From: Shewanella waksmanii ATCC BAA-643
GTDB lineage: Bacteria > Pseudomonadota > Gammaproteobacteria > Enterobacterales > Shewanellaceae
Assembly: GCF_000518805.1 (NCBI RefSeq)
Contig: NZ_JAEH01000005.1
Coordinates: 43,652 to 107,651 of the forward strand
Reading direction: 5' to 3'
Length of the DNA stretch: 64,000 nucleotides
Of this stretch, positions 15,704-25,347 are shown piece after piece. Both the position numbers and the translations under genes were made by a program. Every line of letters begins with the position of its first letter. Positions within the stretch are counted from its first letter, which is position 1. The notes under the pieces are model-generated. The model did not search any database. It was not told the origin of the DNA and saw only the letters and a program-made list of their open reading frames with translations.

Positions 15704-17557
15704 ATGAGTTTATTGAATTTAAGTCGTCCGCTAGTAACCTATCTAGTCGGGCTGACACTGTTTTTTACCCCACACATGTCGATGGCTAATGGCCACCAGC
15801 ATGAGCAACATCAACACCAGCAAGCACAATCGGCACCTAGCGATGCGCACTACTATTGCCCAATGCACCCAGAGGTCACCGGTGATAAAGATGACCGCTG
15901 TCCCAAGTGCAATATGTTTTTAATTAGCGATCAAGCTGATTCCCCGCAAACTGACACACATCATCACAGCGATGAGGCTAAGTATTACTGCCCAATGCAC
16001 CCAGAAGTCACCGGTGATAAAAATGACCGCTGCCCTAAGTGCAATATGTTTTTAGTTAGTGATCAAGCTGATACCGCACAAGCTGACACACATCATCACA
16101 GCGATGAGGCCAAGTATTACTGCCCAATGCACCCAGAAGTCACCGGTGATAAAAATGACCGCTGCCCCAAATGCAATATGTTTTTAGTTAGCGATCAAGC
16201 TGATACCGCACAAGCTGATACGCATCATCACAGCAATGAGGCTAAGTACTACTGCCCAATGCACCCAGACGTCACCAGCCATGAAGCGGGCCGCTGCCCA
16301 AAGTGCAATATGTTTTTAGTCAGCAAAGAAGAGGAAGAAGAAACTGATGCTCAGCCGCAATCAGTATTGGATCAGCCTAAACCCACCCTCGTTGCCAGCA
16401 ATGACAATAGCAGCAATATTAAATACGTGTGCCCCATGCACCCCCATGTTATTTCAGATGAACCGGGCAGCTGCCCAATCTGCGGCATGGATTTAGAGCA
16501 AGTCTCTACCAGCGGCCAAGCCGGAGAAGAAGTGGTCGTCGGCGTCAACGGTGGTATGCAGCAAGCTTTGGGCATGCGCAGTGAAACCGTTGAACGCGGC
16601 ACGCTATGGAAGCTAGTCAAAACCATAGGTACTGTAGAGTACAACGAAAATGCCATTGGTCATGTCCATACGCGCGTAACGGGTTGGATTGAAACCTTGC
16701 ATGTCCACAATGTGGGCCAGCGGGTGAAGAAAGGCGAGTTGCTGTATGAGCTTTACTCACCCGAGCTCATCAACGCCCAAGATGATTACATGCAGGCCAA
16801 GGACTACTTAAAGCAAGATAAAAACCGCGGCAATGTACTACTGAGAAAAGCACGCCAACGTTTGGAATTATTGGGCGTGAATGACGCCACCATTAAACAA
16901 CTAGAACGCACTGGCGAAACCATCTACCGGGTACCTTTTTATGCCGACCAAGATGGATTTGTTAGTCAGCTCACCGTGCGCCATGGCATGTATGTGCAAC
17001 CTGGCGACACCTTAATCGAGATTGTCGATCTAAGCAGCGTGTGGGTTATTGCTGATGTATTTGAGAATGAACAGAGCTGGTTAGAGCAAGGTCGCCCTGT
17101 GGAGGTCACCTCTTCAGCGCAAGGATTGTTCGATCTCGAGTCAAGCATCGACTATATCTATCCTGAACTCGACCCTGTCACCCGAGCCATGCGCGTGCGA
17201 ATCAAATTGGATAACCCCAATAAAATGCTCAAACCTGGTACCTTGGTTGACGTCAAGCTGTTCGGTGGTCCCAGCCGCGGAGTGTTATCTGTTCCCACAG
17301 AAGCGCTTATTCTGACCGGTCGTGAAAACCGTGTGGTCGTACAGCGCGATGACACTCGTTTTGCCTCGGTACCAGTTAAAGTTGGCATTATCACCCAGGG
17401 CCATGCCGAGATCATTGAAGGGCTAAATGAAGGCGATAAAGTCATTGTGTCTGGACAGTTCTTGCTTGACTCTGAAGCCAGTATTCAAGGCACATTACAA
17501 CGCTTGAGCGGCAGTAATAGTCAGGCACCTGAGTCTGACCCTCATGCACATCATTAA
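15704..17557 (+). CDS. cusB: CusB-like periplasmic adaptor with five N-terminal metal-binding domains
   Basis: Membrane-fusion subunit of a copper/silver RND efflux system. 617 aa with GAGG before the ATG. After the signal peptide come five CPMHP-type metal-binding domains at about residues 50-74, 94-118, 138-162, 182-206 and 241-265; the first four are a 44-aa tandem repeat. The adaptor core follows (GMRSETVERGTLWKLV, VTGWIETLHVHNVGQRVKKGELLYELYSPEL in segments, a C-terminal barrel and VIVSGQFLLDSEASI). Typical homologues carry zero to two such domains, so this one is expanded. It is 12 bp upstream of cusA. Confidence 0.9.
   Translation: MSLLNLSRPLVTYLVGLTLFFTPHMSMANGHQHEQHQHQQAQSAPSDAHYYCPMHPEVTGDKDDRCPKCNMFLISDQADSPQTDTHHHSDEAKYYCPMHPEVTGDKNDRCPKCNMFLVSDQADTAQADTHHHSDEAKYYCPMHPEVTGDKNDRCPKCNMFLVSDQADTAQADTHHHSNEAKYYCPMHPDVTSHEAGRCPKCNMFLVSKEEEEETDAQPQSVLDQPKPTLVASNDNSSNIKYVCPMHPHVISDEPGSCPICGMDLEQVSTSGQAGEEVVVGVNGGMQQALGMRSETVERGTLWKLVKTIGTVEYNENAIGHVHTRVTGWIETLHVHNVGQRVKKGELLYELYSPELINAQDDYMQAKDYLKQDKNRGNVLLRKARQRLELLGVNDATIKQLERTGETIYRVPFYADQDGFVSQLTVRHGMYVQPGDTLIEIVDLSSVWVIADVFENEQSWLEQGRPVEVTSSAQGLFDLESSIDYIYPELDPVTRAMRVRIKLDNPNKMLKPGTLVDVKLFGGPSRGVLSVPTEALILTGRENRVVVQRDDTRFASVPVKVGIITQGHAEIIEGLNEGDKVIVSGQFLLDSEASIQGTLQRLSGSNSQAPESDPHAHH
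15851..16378 (+). repeat. 132-bp tandem repeats (four copies) in cusB
   Basis: Repeat starts at 15851, 15983, 16115 and 16247 are exactly 132 bp apart. Copies two and three are almost identical in DNA, the first and fourth slightly diverged. Each encodes one CPMHP metal-binding domain plus a His-rich linker (DTHHHS). Confidence 0.95.
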
Positions 17558-17569
17558 TCGGAGTTCGCT

Positions 17570-20500
17570 ATGTTAGAAAAAATTATTAGCGCTTCGATTA
17601 AACAGCGTGCCATGGTGCTATTGCTGACCTTTGTCGTTGCACTTATTGGGTATCAGGCAGTGCGGATGACACCGCTTGATGCCCTTCCCGACTTGTCAGA
17701 TGTACAAGTGATCGTCAAAACCTCTTACCCGGGCCAAGCCCCGCAACTGGTTGAAGATCAAATCACTTATCCGTTATCAACCGCCATGCTAGCCGTACCA
17801 GGAGCAAAAACCGTACGCGGCTTTTCTATGTTTGGGGATTCATACGTTTATATTATTTTTGAAGACGGCACCGACATATATTGGGCACGATCACGGGTAT
17901 TGGAGTATTTATCACAAACCCAGGCCCAGCTACCAGAAAACGTCACCCCGACACTCGGTCCCGATGCCTCCGGAGTCGGCTGGGTGTTCCAATATGCCTT
18001 AGTTGATCGCAAAGGCCAGCATGACTTAGCCCAACTTAGATCCTTACAGGACTGGTTTTTAAAGTTAGAGCTGCAAAGTGTCTCAGGGGTATCTGAAATT
18101 GCCACCATAGGCGGCATGGAGCAGTCATACCAGATCATTGTCGACCCGCATAAACTCGCGCTATATCAAATTGATTTGATGACCGTGAAAAATGCCTTGG
18201 ACAACTCTAATAGCTCTACGGGGGGCTCGGTCATTGAGATGGCCGAAGCTGAGTATATGATCACCTCATCGGGCTACCGCCAAACCTTGGCTGACTTTGA
18301 AGAGATCCCGCTCGGCATCGTGTCTGATTCTGGCATTCCAGTACTGATGAAAGATGTGGCGCAATTACGTACCGGTCCAGCTGCAAGACGCGGTATTGCT
18401 GAGCTGGACGGTCAAGGTGAAGTGGTTGGCGGAATTGTGGTCATGCGCTATGGCGAGAATGCCTTAGCGACGATCAACAATGTGAAAGCTAAGCTCAAAG
18501 AAGTAGAAAATGGTCTGCCAGACGGAGTCGAGCTGGTGATTACCTATGACAGATCTGAGCTCATCCTTAACTCAGTCGACAACCTCAAGCAAAAAGTGAT
18601 TGAAGAAATGCTCGTGGTTGGCTTCATCTGCCTCATTTTCCTACTGCATGCCCGCTCTACATTGGTGGCGATAATCTCACTACCGATATCCATCTTAATC
18701 AGCTTTATTGTCATGAACATGATTGGGGTGAATGCCAACATCATGAGTTTAGGCGGCATCGCCATTGCCATTGGCGCCGTTGTAGATGCCGCCATCGTGA
18801 TGGTGGAAAACGTGCATAAGCACTTAGAGCATTATCGCGCCCAACATAACGGCCAAGCCCCCACGGGCGATGCCCATTGGGATTTGGTGCGTAAAGCGTC
18901 AATAGAGGTGGGACCGGCACTGTTTTTCAGCTTGCTGATCATTACCTTGAGTTTTGTACCGGTATTTGCGTTAGAGGCACAAGAGGGACGGTTATTCCAC
19001 CCACTCGCCTACACCAAAACTTTCGCGATGGCGGCATCGGCCATTTTGGCCATCACCTTAATCCCAGTGCTATTAGGTTATTTTGTTCGCGGTAAGATCC
19101 CCGACGAGAACAAGAACCCTATCAGTCGCGTGCTGATTGCCATTTATGAGCCCACACTTCGACTGGTACTACGTTTTCCCAAAGTGACACTATTGCTGGC
19201 TCTGATGGCGTTGGCCAGTGCTCTCTACCCTATGAGTAAAATGGGCAGTGAGTTTATGCCAGAGCTAGAAGAGGGTGATCTGCTATACATGCCCACTACC
19301 TTGCCTAGCGTTAGCTCCGGTAAAGCGGCGGAAATATTGCAGCAAACCGACAGGCTCATTAAAACAATTCCTGAAGTGAAACGGGTGTTTGGTAAAGTGG
19401 GCCGCGCGATGACCGCAACCGATCCGGCGCCGCTGACGATGCTGGAAACCACCATCATGCTCAATCCAAGAGAAACTTGGCGTGAAGGCATGACTTTAGA
19501 AGGCATCATTGCTGAGCTACAAAAAACGGTACGCGTACCCGGCATGACCAATGCTTGGGTCCAGCCGATTAAGACCCGTATCGATATGCTTTCTACCGGC
19601 GTTCGTACCCCTGTTGGCATCAAGATTTCCGGTGCCGATATTGACGAGCTGCAACGTATTGGTACTGAAATAGAAGCTGTAGTCAGTCAGTTACCGGGCA
19701 CCATGTCAGCCTTCGCCCAGCGCACCAGTGGTGGACGCTATATCGACATCGACCCTAACTTGAAGAATGCTGCTCGCTACGGCATGACCTTAAAGGACAT
19801 TCAAGATGTCGTGCAAATGGCCATTGGCGGTATGCAAGTGGGTCAATCAATACAAGGGCAAGAGCGCTACCCAATCAATATTCGCTATCCACGTGAACTG
19901 CGAGACAGTATTGAAAAGCTGCGCGATCTACCGGTACTGACTAAAACAGGTAAGTATGTCCCTCTGGGTAATCTCGCCACCATAGAAGTCAGTGACGGTG
20001 CGCCTATGTTGGCCAGTGAAAATGGCCGCTTAATCAGTTGGGTATTTGTCGATTTAAAAGATATCTCAATTGGTGAGTACATCACAATGGCGCGTGCTGC
20101 GTTAGATGAACAAGTCAATCTTCCCGCACGATACAGCTACAGTTTTGCCGGACAATATGAATATATGCAGCGAGTCGAAGCAAAAATGCAGCTGGTTATT
20201 CCCCTCATGGTGGCAGTGATTTTCATGCTGCTGATGATGACGTTTAACTCGTTTGTACAGGCGAGTGTGATTATGCTCAGCTTGCCGTTTTCTTTAGTCG
20301 GCAGTGCCTGGTTGTTATATGCGCTGGACTTTAACTTTTCGGTGGCTGTCTCGGTGGGAATGATCGCACTGGCTGGGGTCGCGGCTGAATTTGGTGTGGT
20401 CATGCAAGTGTACCTCAACAATGCCATTAAAGACCGACAACTAGCGGGCAACTACCGTCAACAGCGAGACTTAGTTGAAGCCCTAGTCCATGGTGCCGTG

Positions 20501-20704
20501 ATGCGGATTCGCCCGAAAGCCATGACCGTCGCCACCATTTTCTTCGGCTTGCTACCGATCATGTGGGGCACAGGCACGGGTAACGAAGTGATGCAGAAAA
20601 TCGCTGCACCTATGGTGGGCGGCATGATAACCGCGCCATTGTTGTCTTTGTTTGTATTACCGGCAATCTACTTACTGATTTATAAACGCAAACTCGCCGC
20701 TTAG
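17570..20704 (+). CDS. cusA: CusA-like copper/silver RND efflux pump
   Basis: Proton-driven inner-membrane pump of the heavy-metal-efflux RND class. 1044 aa. The relay motifs are of metal type: GAVVDAAIVMVENVHKHLEH in TM4 and GVAAEFGVVMQVYL later. The three Met contexts that bind Cu(I)/Ag(I) in E. coli CusA are kept (LLYMPTTLP, TMLETTIML, TRIDMLSTGV), arguing for copper/silver rather than Co/Zn/Cd. No CusC outer-membrane factor and no CusRS sensor pair are nearby, so an outer-membrane channel encoded elsewhere is presumably used. Confidence 0.93.
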   Translation: MLEKIISASIKQRAMVLLLTFVVALIGYQAVRMTPLDALPDLSDVQVIVKTSYPGQAPQLVEDQITYPLSTAMLAVPGAKTVRGFSMFGDSYVYIIFEDGTDIYWARSRVLEYLSQTQAQLPENVTPTLGPDASGVGWVFQYALVDRKGQHDLAQLRSLQDWFLKLELQSVSGVSEIATIGGMEQSYQIIVDPHKLALYQIDLMTVKNALDNSNSSTGGSVIEMAEAEYMITSSGYRQTLADFEEIPLGIVSDSGIPVLMKDVAQLRTGPAARRGIAELDGQGEVVGGIVVMRYGENALATINNVKAKLKEVENGLPDGVELVITYDRSELILNSVDNLKQKVIEEMLVVGFICLIFLLHARSTLVAIISLPISILISFIVMNMIGVNANIMSLGGIAIAIGAVVDAAIVMVENVHKHLEHYRAQHNGQAPTGDAHWDLVRKASIEVGPALFFSLLIITLSFVPVFALEAQEGRLFHPLAYTKTFAMAASAILAITLIPVLLGYFVRGKIPDENKNPISRVLIAIYEPTLRLVLRFPKVTLLLALMALASALYPMSKMGSEFMPELEEGDLLYMPTTLPSVSSGKAAEILQQTDRLIKTIPEVKRVFGKVGRAMTATDPAPLTMLETTIMLNPRETWREGMTLEGIIAELQKTVRVPGMTNAWVQPIKTRIDMLSTGVRTPVGIKISGADIDELQRIGTEIEAVVSQLPGTMSAFAQRTSGGRYIDIDPNLKNAARYGMTLKDIQDVVQMAIGGMQVGQSIQGQERYPINIRYPRELRDSIEKLRDLPVLTKTGKYVPLGNLATIEVSDGAPMLASENGRLISWVFVDLKDISIGEYITMARAALDEQVNLPARYSYSFAGQYEYMQRVEAKMQLVIPLMVAVIFMLLMMTFNSFVQASVIMLSLPFSLVGSAWLLYALDFNFSVAVSVGMIALAGVAAEFGVVMQVYLNNAIKDRQLAGNYRQQRDLVEALVHGAVMRIRPKAMTVATIFFGLLPIMWGTGTGNEVMQKIAAPMVGGMITAPLLSLFVLPAIYLLIYKRKLAA

Positions 20705-20710
20705 TCACAT

Positions 20711-20744
20711 TACCGAGCACGGCCTTTGCCGTGCTCGGTATTTT
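20711..20744 (+). terminator. Intrinsic terminator after cusA
   Basis: A 13-bp perfect stem, TACCGAGCACGGC/GCCGTGCTCGGTA, with a CTTT loop, followed by TTTT. Confidence 0.9.
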
Positions 20745-20786
20745 CTATGCTAAGTTAAGCAATCCTAGAGTTAACGATTCATTATT

Positions 20787-21776
20787 ATGCTCAATAGTTA
20801 CCGCTTGCTACTCACGCTATTGCTCTTTTGCTTATCAACCCTATCGGCTTTTGGCGCAAACATCAGTATCACCGCTAGCTGCCCATTGTACCAATCGAAA
20901 AACAAGCAAACTAATCCAGACAACCGGCAAGCGATTGTAGGTAGTCGCTACGCGGTAAAGCAAACATTAGGCCCGCAAGAAGCCCCCACATGGGTGCGAG
21001 TCGACACAAAGCAGCAACCACACCCATTGCGCTGGATTGCGGCTAATTGCACCGATATTGCAGGCAACACACCGGTATCTGCTGTAAAAACCAACAATAA
21101 TACGGCGCAATGTCAAATAGCCAAGCAATATGACAGCCATGTGCTCGCGCTAAGCTGGCAACCCGGCTTTTGTCAGACCCGTGGCAGTCAGCGCACCGAA
21201 TGCCAGCAGAGCAACAATCAGCAACTCAGTGCTAAACAATTTAGCTTGCATGGCTTATGGCCTAACCGCCAAGGATGCGATATCAGTTATGGCTACTGTG
21301 GAGAGGTAACTAAGCAACCTGCGCAGTTTTGCAACTACCCTAAAATCGATTTAAGCCAGCATACCCGCGAGCAACTGCATCAAATCATGCCCAGTGCGGC
21401 ATACGGTACTTGTCTGCAACGTCATGAATGGTGGAAACATGGCACGTGTCGAGATAGTAGTGCGCAGCAATATTATCAGCTGGCTATTGAGTTAACCCAG
21501 CAGGTCAATCAATCCACATTAGTGCAAGAATTTGTGCAGGCCAATCGAGGCAAAACGGTGTCGCGCAGTCAGTTTAATCGGGCGTTAGATACAAGCTTCG
21601 GCCAAGGCAGTTATCGTCATGTCAGTTTGCAATGCCGCCAAGGCCAACTGGTGGAGATCCAGTTGCAGCTGCCAAAACAGATCAGTGGCGGAGCAATTTC
21701 GCAATTGCTGCGCCAAGGTAGCCATGCCCGCAAAGGCTCTTGCGGGCAACGCTTTATGCTATCGCAATACCCGTAG
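20787..21776 (+). CDS. Secreted ribonuclease T2 family protein
   Basis: Endoribonuclease that cleaves RNA through 2',3'-cyclic phosphates, probably exported. 329 aa with a signal peptide (LLLTLLLFCLSTLSAFGA). Both active-site segments are intact: CAS I in FSLHGLWPN and CAS II in HEWWKHGTC. An N-terminal region of about 95 residues precedes the T2 domain (SRYAVKQTLGP, WVRVDTK, LRWIAANC); it is not part of the minimal enzyme and may be a binding module. It ends directly against the convergent VOC gene. Confidence 0.9.
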   Translation: MLNSYRLLLTLLLFCLSTLSAFGANISITASCPLYQSKNKQTNPDNRQAIVGSRYAVKQTLGPQEAPTWVRVDTKQQPHPLRWIAANCTDIAGNTPVSAVKTNNNTAQCQIAKQYDSHVLALSWQPGFCQTRGSQRTECQQSNNQQLSAKQFSLHGLWPNRQGCDISYGYCGEVTKQPAQFCNYPKIDLSQHTREQLHQIMPSAAYGTCLQRHEWWKHGTCRDSSAQQYYQLAIELTQQVNQSTLVQEFVQANRGKTVSRSQFNRALDTSFGQGSYRHVSLQCRQGQLVEIQLQLPKQISGGAISQLLRQGSHARKGSCGQRFMLSQYP

Positions 21777-22565
21777 CTACGAGGCCGCTTGTGGACTAAG
21801 TGTGATGGCCGAAAATACCCCACCTTGAGGGTCGTTGATCACTGAGAACCCACCGACAGTTTCGATGTCGGTTGGGGGAACACACACTTGGCCACCTAAC
21901 TCCGTGGCTTTGGCCACCGCCGCATCACAGTTTTCCACCATAAAATAACTCATCCAATGGGCAGGAATATCACCCCACTCCTCGGTCATCTCCATCATGC
22001 CGCCTTGTGGGCCTGCCGCGGTAGTCCACTCGGTGTAATCCATGCCGGCCATTTTTGAAACACGAGTTTGCCAGCCAAGCACTTTGGTATAAAAAGCGTT
22101 GGCTTGAGCACTGTCGCGGCAAGCTAATTCAACCCAGCACAAGGTATTAACCTCATCCTTACGCGCCGAACCAATATGTTGCTTGGCTTGCCAAAGTGAA
22201 AAGTGCGCCCCTTCCGGGTCTTGGCACAGCGCCATGCTACCAGCATCGCCAACATCATGAGGCCCCATCACTATCTTGCCTCCCTGCTGCTCGACCACGT
22301 TAGCGCTAGATTGAACATCATCTACCGCAAAATAAACTCCCCAGTGCGTTGGCGTTCCCTGCTCAGACATTTCAGGTGGCATTTGATACATGGCACCAAT
22401 ATCATCGCCATCAATGGTGAACATGGTATAAACCCCTTCAGGGATCGGCATATCATTAAGGCCCCAATCAAATAGTGCCGCATAAAAGTGCCTTGCTGAA
22501 GCCGCATCAGTACTGGCCAATTCAATCCAGCAAGGTTGCCCCGGTTGGTAACTCGATATTTTCAT
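21777..22565 (-). CDS. VOC-superfamily protein (two glyoxalase-like domains)
   Basis: 262 aa from the ATG at 22565, which has AAGGA seven bases upstream; the frame is open 19 codons further. Two repeated VOC modules begin PCWIELASTDAASARHFYAALF and LCWVELACRDSAQANAFYTKVLGW (given in part). This two-domain form resembles CFP30B-like proteins. The substrate is unknown; glyoxalase activity should not be assumed. Convergent with the RNase T2 gene, with no bases between the stops. Confidence 0.85.
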   Translation of the reverse strand: MKISSYQPGQPCWIELASTDAASARHFYAALFDWGLNDMPIPEGVYTMFTIDGDDIGAMYQMPPEMSEQGTPTHWGVYFAVDDVQSSANVVEQQGGKIVMGPHDVGDAGSMALCQDPEGAHFSLWQAKQHIGSARKDEVNTLCWVELACRDSAQANAFYTKVLGWQTRVSKMAGMDYTEWTTAAGPQGGMMEMTEEWGDIPAHWMSYFMVENCDAAVAKATELGGQVCVPPTDIETVGGFSVINDPQGGVFSAITLSPQAAS

Positions 22566-22885
22566 CTGCGTGTCCTTGTCTAACCAACGGTGATAACAAC
22601 TAGTTAAGCTGGTTTTGGTCACTCTGTCTAATGCTGCTAGATAAATTTAATTGCCTTAGTCGTCAACGATTACCTGCTATTGATTGCAGCCTTAGGTAGT
22701 GGCCAACGCTGAGATAACATAGACTTATTAACCACAATCACGTACAAATATTATTATCGACTTCATTTGATGTTCTCAGTGTCGATCTACTAATAAAAAC
22801 CTACCGCATAAATGCGCAACAGCGGTTGATATGTTGAAGTAGGAAACGGTATTTACGCAAAATAGTTGTTTAGTTGGGAGTAATC
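22566..22885. other. Divergent intergenic region
   Basis: About 320 bp between the VOC gene and the diguanylate cyclase gene. It should hold both promoters, but no operator or RNA structure could be singled out. Confidence 0.5.
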
Positions 22886-24079
22886 TTGGTCTCATTTTTT
22901 CATGGATGTCGCTACGCAGGTGTGCCAGTGCTTATCACCTTGTGTGCCATTGTCGCGCTGCACTTTTCCCAGCAAAATTGGCAGTCTTGGCAATCGAGTA
23001 TCGATTATGCCCCCTATTGGTTACTGACCATTACCAGCCTATTAGCCATTCAGTTTAACCGTAGCCGCTTGGCTTATATCGCCGGTTTATTATTGCTGTA
23101 CTACAGTGTGGTCAATCAACAGTGGTTAACCGATAACACCTTAGCCTTGTACCAAGATGTGTGGGCCGTCGCCATTGGGTTAGTGATTGGCGTGCTATTA
23201 CTTACTAAAGATAGAGGGCTGTTATCCCCCCACAGTCTATTAAGAGGCGCCGCGATTATTGTGTGCTTTGGATTAGCCTATCTTTGGCTGCGTGGACTGG
23301 ATGACATTAATCTGTTTGTGCAACAAAAACTGGGGATTACACTGGATCCTATGGTGCAGATATACGCACCCATAGGGCTCGTTGCACTCATCGTCATCGC
23401 CCGTACAGTTTGGCAGGCTAATCTAGTCAACAGCGCCATCAGTATCACCTTTGGTTTGTGGCTCATGCATACACTGCAGCCACAACTATTGCCGCTCAGT
23501 GTGCTGCTGTGCGTTGTCGCCGTGGCCTATTTGTTAGCTATTTTGATTGATTCCTACTTTCTTGCCTACCGAGATGAGCTAACAGGGTTACCATCACGAC
23601 GCGCACTGTATAACTTGGTCCTGTCGTTGGGTAGAACCTACAGTGTTGCTATGGTTGATATTGACCATTTCAAGAAATTCAACGATACCTACGGCCACGA
23701 TGTCGGCGACCAAGTATTGAAATTAGTGGCCGCCAAACTGGCCAAAGTAACCGGTAACGGTAAGGTTTTCCGATATGGTGGTGAAGAGTTCACCATTGTT
23801 TTCCCAAGAAAAAATACCGACGAAACCCTAGATCACCTACAAGGAGTCCGTGAGGCGATTGAGCAATACCAAATTGTGTTGCGCGATGAAAAGCGCAAGC
23901 AACAAACCAAGCAAACACGTGGTAAAGCCAATAGTAAAAACCAGCAAACGGTTAGCGTTACGGTATCCATTGGTGTCGCAGAGCACCTAAAAGGACAAAC
24001 ATTTGATCAATGTATGAAAGTGGCTGATGAAGCCTTGTACCGGGCTAAGAAAAAAGGCCGAAATCAGGTTTGCCAATAA
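22886..24079 (+). CDS. Membrane-bound diguanylate cyclase (GGDEF domain)
   Basis: Makes cyclic di-GMP from GTP. 397 aa with a TTG start at 22886 (GGGAG five bases upstream). The N-terminal half has about six or seven transmembrane helices and no recognisable periplasmic sensor. The GGDEF domain starts at DELTGLPSRRALY, has VDIDHFKKFNDTYGHDVGD and the active-site loop GGEEF (residues 298-302), and ends ALYRAKKKGRN. The RxxD inhibitory site normally upstream of the loop is absent. A basic Lys/Gln/Asn insert (KRKQQTKQTRGKANSKNQQ) interrupts the domain. Confidence 0.9.
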   Translation: MVSFFHGCRYAGVPVLITLCAIVALHFSQQNWQSWQSSIDYAPYWLLTITSLLAIQFNRSRLAYIAGLLLLYYSVVNQQWLTDNTLALYQDVWAVAIGLVIGVLLLTKDRGLLSPHSLLRGAAIIVCFGLAYLWLRGLDDINLFVQQKLGITLDPMVQIYAPIGLVALIVIARTVWQANLVNSAISITFGLWLMHTLQPQLLPLSVLLCVVAVAYLLAILIDSYFLAYRDELTGLPSRRALYNLVLSLGRTYSVAMVDIDHFKKFNDTYGHDVGDQVLKLVAAKLAKVTGNGKVFRYGGEEFTIVFPRKNTDETLDHLQGVREAIEQYQIVLRDEKRKQQTKQTRGKANSKNQQTVSVTVSIGVAEHLKGQTFDQCMKVADEALYRAKKKGRNQVCQ

Positions 24080-24107
24080 AAAAGCCAAGCATCGGCTTGG
24101 CTTTTTT
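24078..24107. terminator. Bidirectional terminator between GGDEF gene and HlyD-type gene
   Basis: AAAGCCAAGC/GCTTGGCTTT with an ATCG loop, A-run on one side and T-run on the other; it serves both converging genes. Confidence 0.85.
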
Positions 24108-24120
24108 ACCATCTGCATTC

Positions 24121-25344
24121 CTACAACGAATAGAAATAGTAGATCTGCGATTTCATCCTGATCACGATACCGCGAATCACATCCAAGAATGACAAGAAGG
24201 CAATCGGCTTTTCACCTGATACCCATGCCAGTCCAACCGAGCCAACAGGAATGTCATAGCCCGGTGCATCATGCAGTTTTAGACGGACAAAATGGTGCTT
24301 ATTATTGACGTTGCGCACCGTAGTTTGGCGAACATTATCATCTAGCGCCAACAGCCTACCTTGGGACTCCCCAGTCGCTTCCACTATGCCTTCGACTTCT
24401 GCGCTAAAAATTTTGCCCGGAAATACCGCGGAAGTATATTCAGCCAGTTGCCCGACTTTAACGTTGCGAATAGCTTGGTGGTTAACGCGCATCAAAACGT
24501 ACTTTTCATTGGTGTACATCTGTAATCGCGGCACTAGGCCTATCAGTTGCCCCTCGCGCATAATAAAGTTAGTCACAAAGCCATCGGTAGGTGCAAATAC
24601 TTTGGTATGGTCTAAATTCCATTGTGCTTGAGCCACATTTTCAATTTCACCGGCCAATTCTGCACTGCGGGTTTTCACCGTCAACTCCGATTTCTCAATG
24701 TCCAAATGGCTTTTATGAAGCGCCAACTCAGCTTGCTCAGATTCAGAGGTATAGGTATCGACACGTGCACTCGCAATATCGACCGCATTGATTTGCTCGT
24801 CAAATTGACTCTGGGAAATAGTGTCTTTGACTTTGTCATTCTGCTCAACATATCTGGCTAAGGTTTTTTGCTTCCAGATAAGATCTTTTTTGGCCGCATT
24901 CAATTGATTGAATTTCATATCAATGTCAGACAGGGCAGTTTGACGTTGCTTCTCGGCTAACTTCACATCCTCTTTGGCCACCGATAACATCACTTCTGCG
25001 GCTTGCAGCTGTACCTGTGCCTTATTCAACGCAATTTGGAAAGGCTCATCATCTAGCTCGTAAATCAATTGTCCAGCATCAATTTGCTGATTGGGACTGA
25101 TATGAATCGCTTCTACTTGCCCCTTAATCTGAGTTGAAGCGGGCCTCAACTGGATATGGGGTGACTGTACAACAGAGCCACCAGAGACATCCATTGGCGC
25201 ATAATTAAGTAATCCAACCCACACAAACAACAGCCAGCTGCCGCCACCGACATAGGCAAAAGACTTGCTGTATTTATTCCACGGCATGCCCACCATACGC
25301 AGAATGTAGATAAACAGGGCCCAAACCGCTAATCCCTCTAACAT
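24121..25344 (-). CDS. HlyD-family secretion/adaptor protein (YibH/YiaV-like)
   Basis: 407 aa membrane-fusion protein. Two N-terminal hydrophobic helices (LAVWALFIYILRMVG and GGSWLLFVWVGLLNY) precede a biotinyl-lipoyl half-site (IKGQVEAIHISPNQQIDAGQLIYEL in segments), a long coiled-coil hairpin (about 95-230), the second half-site (APTDGFVTNFIMREGQLIG) and a C-terminal barrel. Pairing with a small DUF3302-like membrane protein three bases upstream matches the E. coli yibH-yibI and yiaV-yiaW pairs. No transporter ATPase or pump lies nearby; the substrate is unknown. Confidence 0.85.
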   Translation of the reverse strand: MLEGLAVWALFIYILRMVGMPWNKYSKSFAYVGGGSWLLFVWVGLLNYAPMDVSGGSVVQSPHIQLRPASTQIKGQVEAIHISPNQQIDAGQLIYELDDEPFQIALNKAQVQLQAAEVMLSVAKEDVKLAEKQRQTALSDIDMKFNQLNAAKKDLIWKQKTLARYVEQNDKVKDTISQSQFDEQINAVDIASARVDTYTSESEQAELALHKSHLDIEKSELTVKTRSAELAGEIENVAQAQWNLDHTKVFAPTDGFVTNFIMREGQLIGLVPRLQMYTNEKYVLMRVNHQAIRNVKVGQLAEYTSAVFPGKIFSAEVEGIVEATGESQGRLLALDDNVRQTTVRNVNNKHHFVRLKLHDAPGYDIPVGSVGLAWVSGEKPIAFLSFLDVIRGIVIRMKSQIYYFYSL

Positions 25345-25347
25345 AGT

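Noticed and set aside
15851..16378. Regular repeats that could suggest a CRISPR-like array
   Set aside because: The unit is 132 bp, in frame, and encodes metal-binding domains; there are no spacers.
20731..20940. 69-codon frame overlapping the cusA terminator and the RNase T2 signal peptide
   Set aside because: Wrong frame relative to the RNase T2 gene, and its start lies inside the terminator hairpin.
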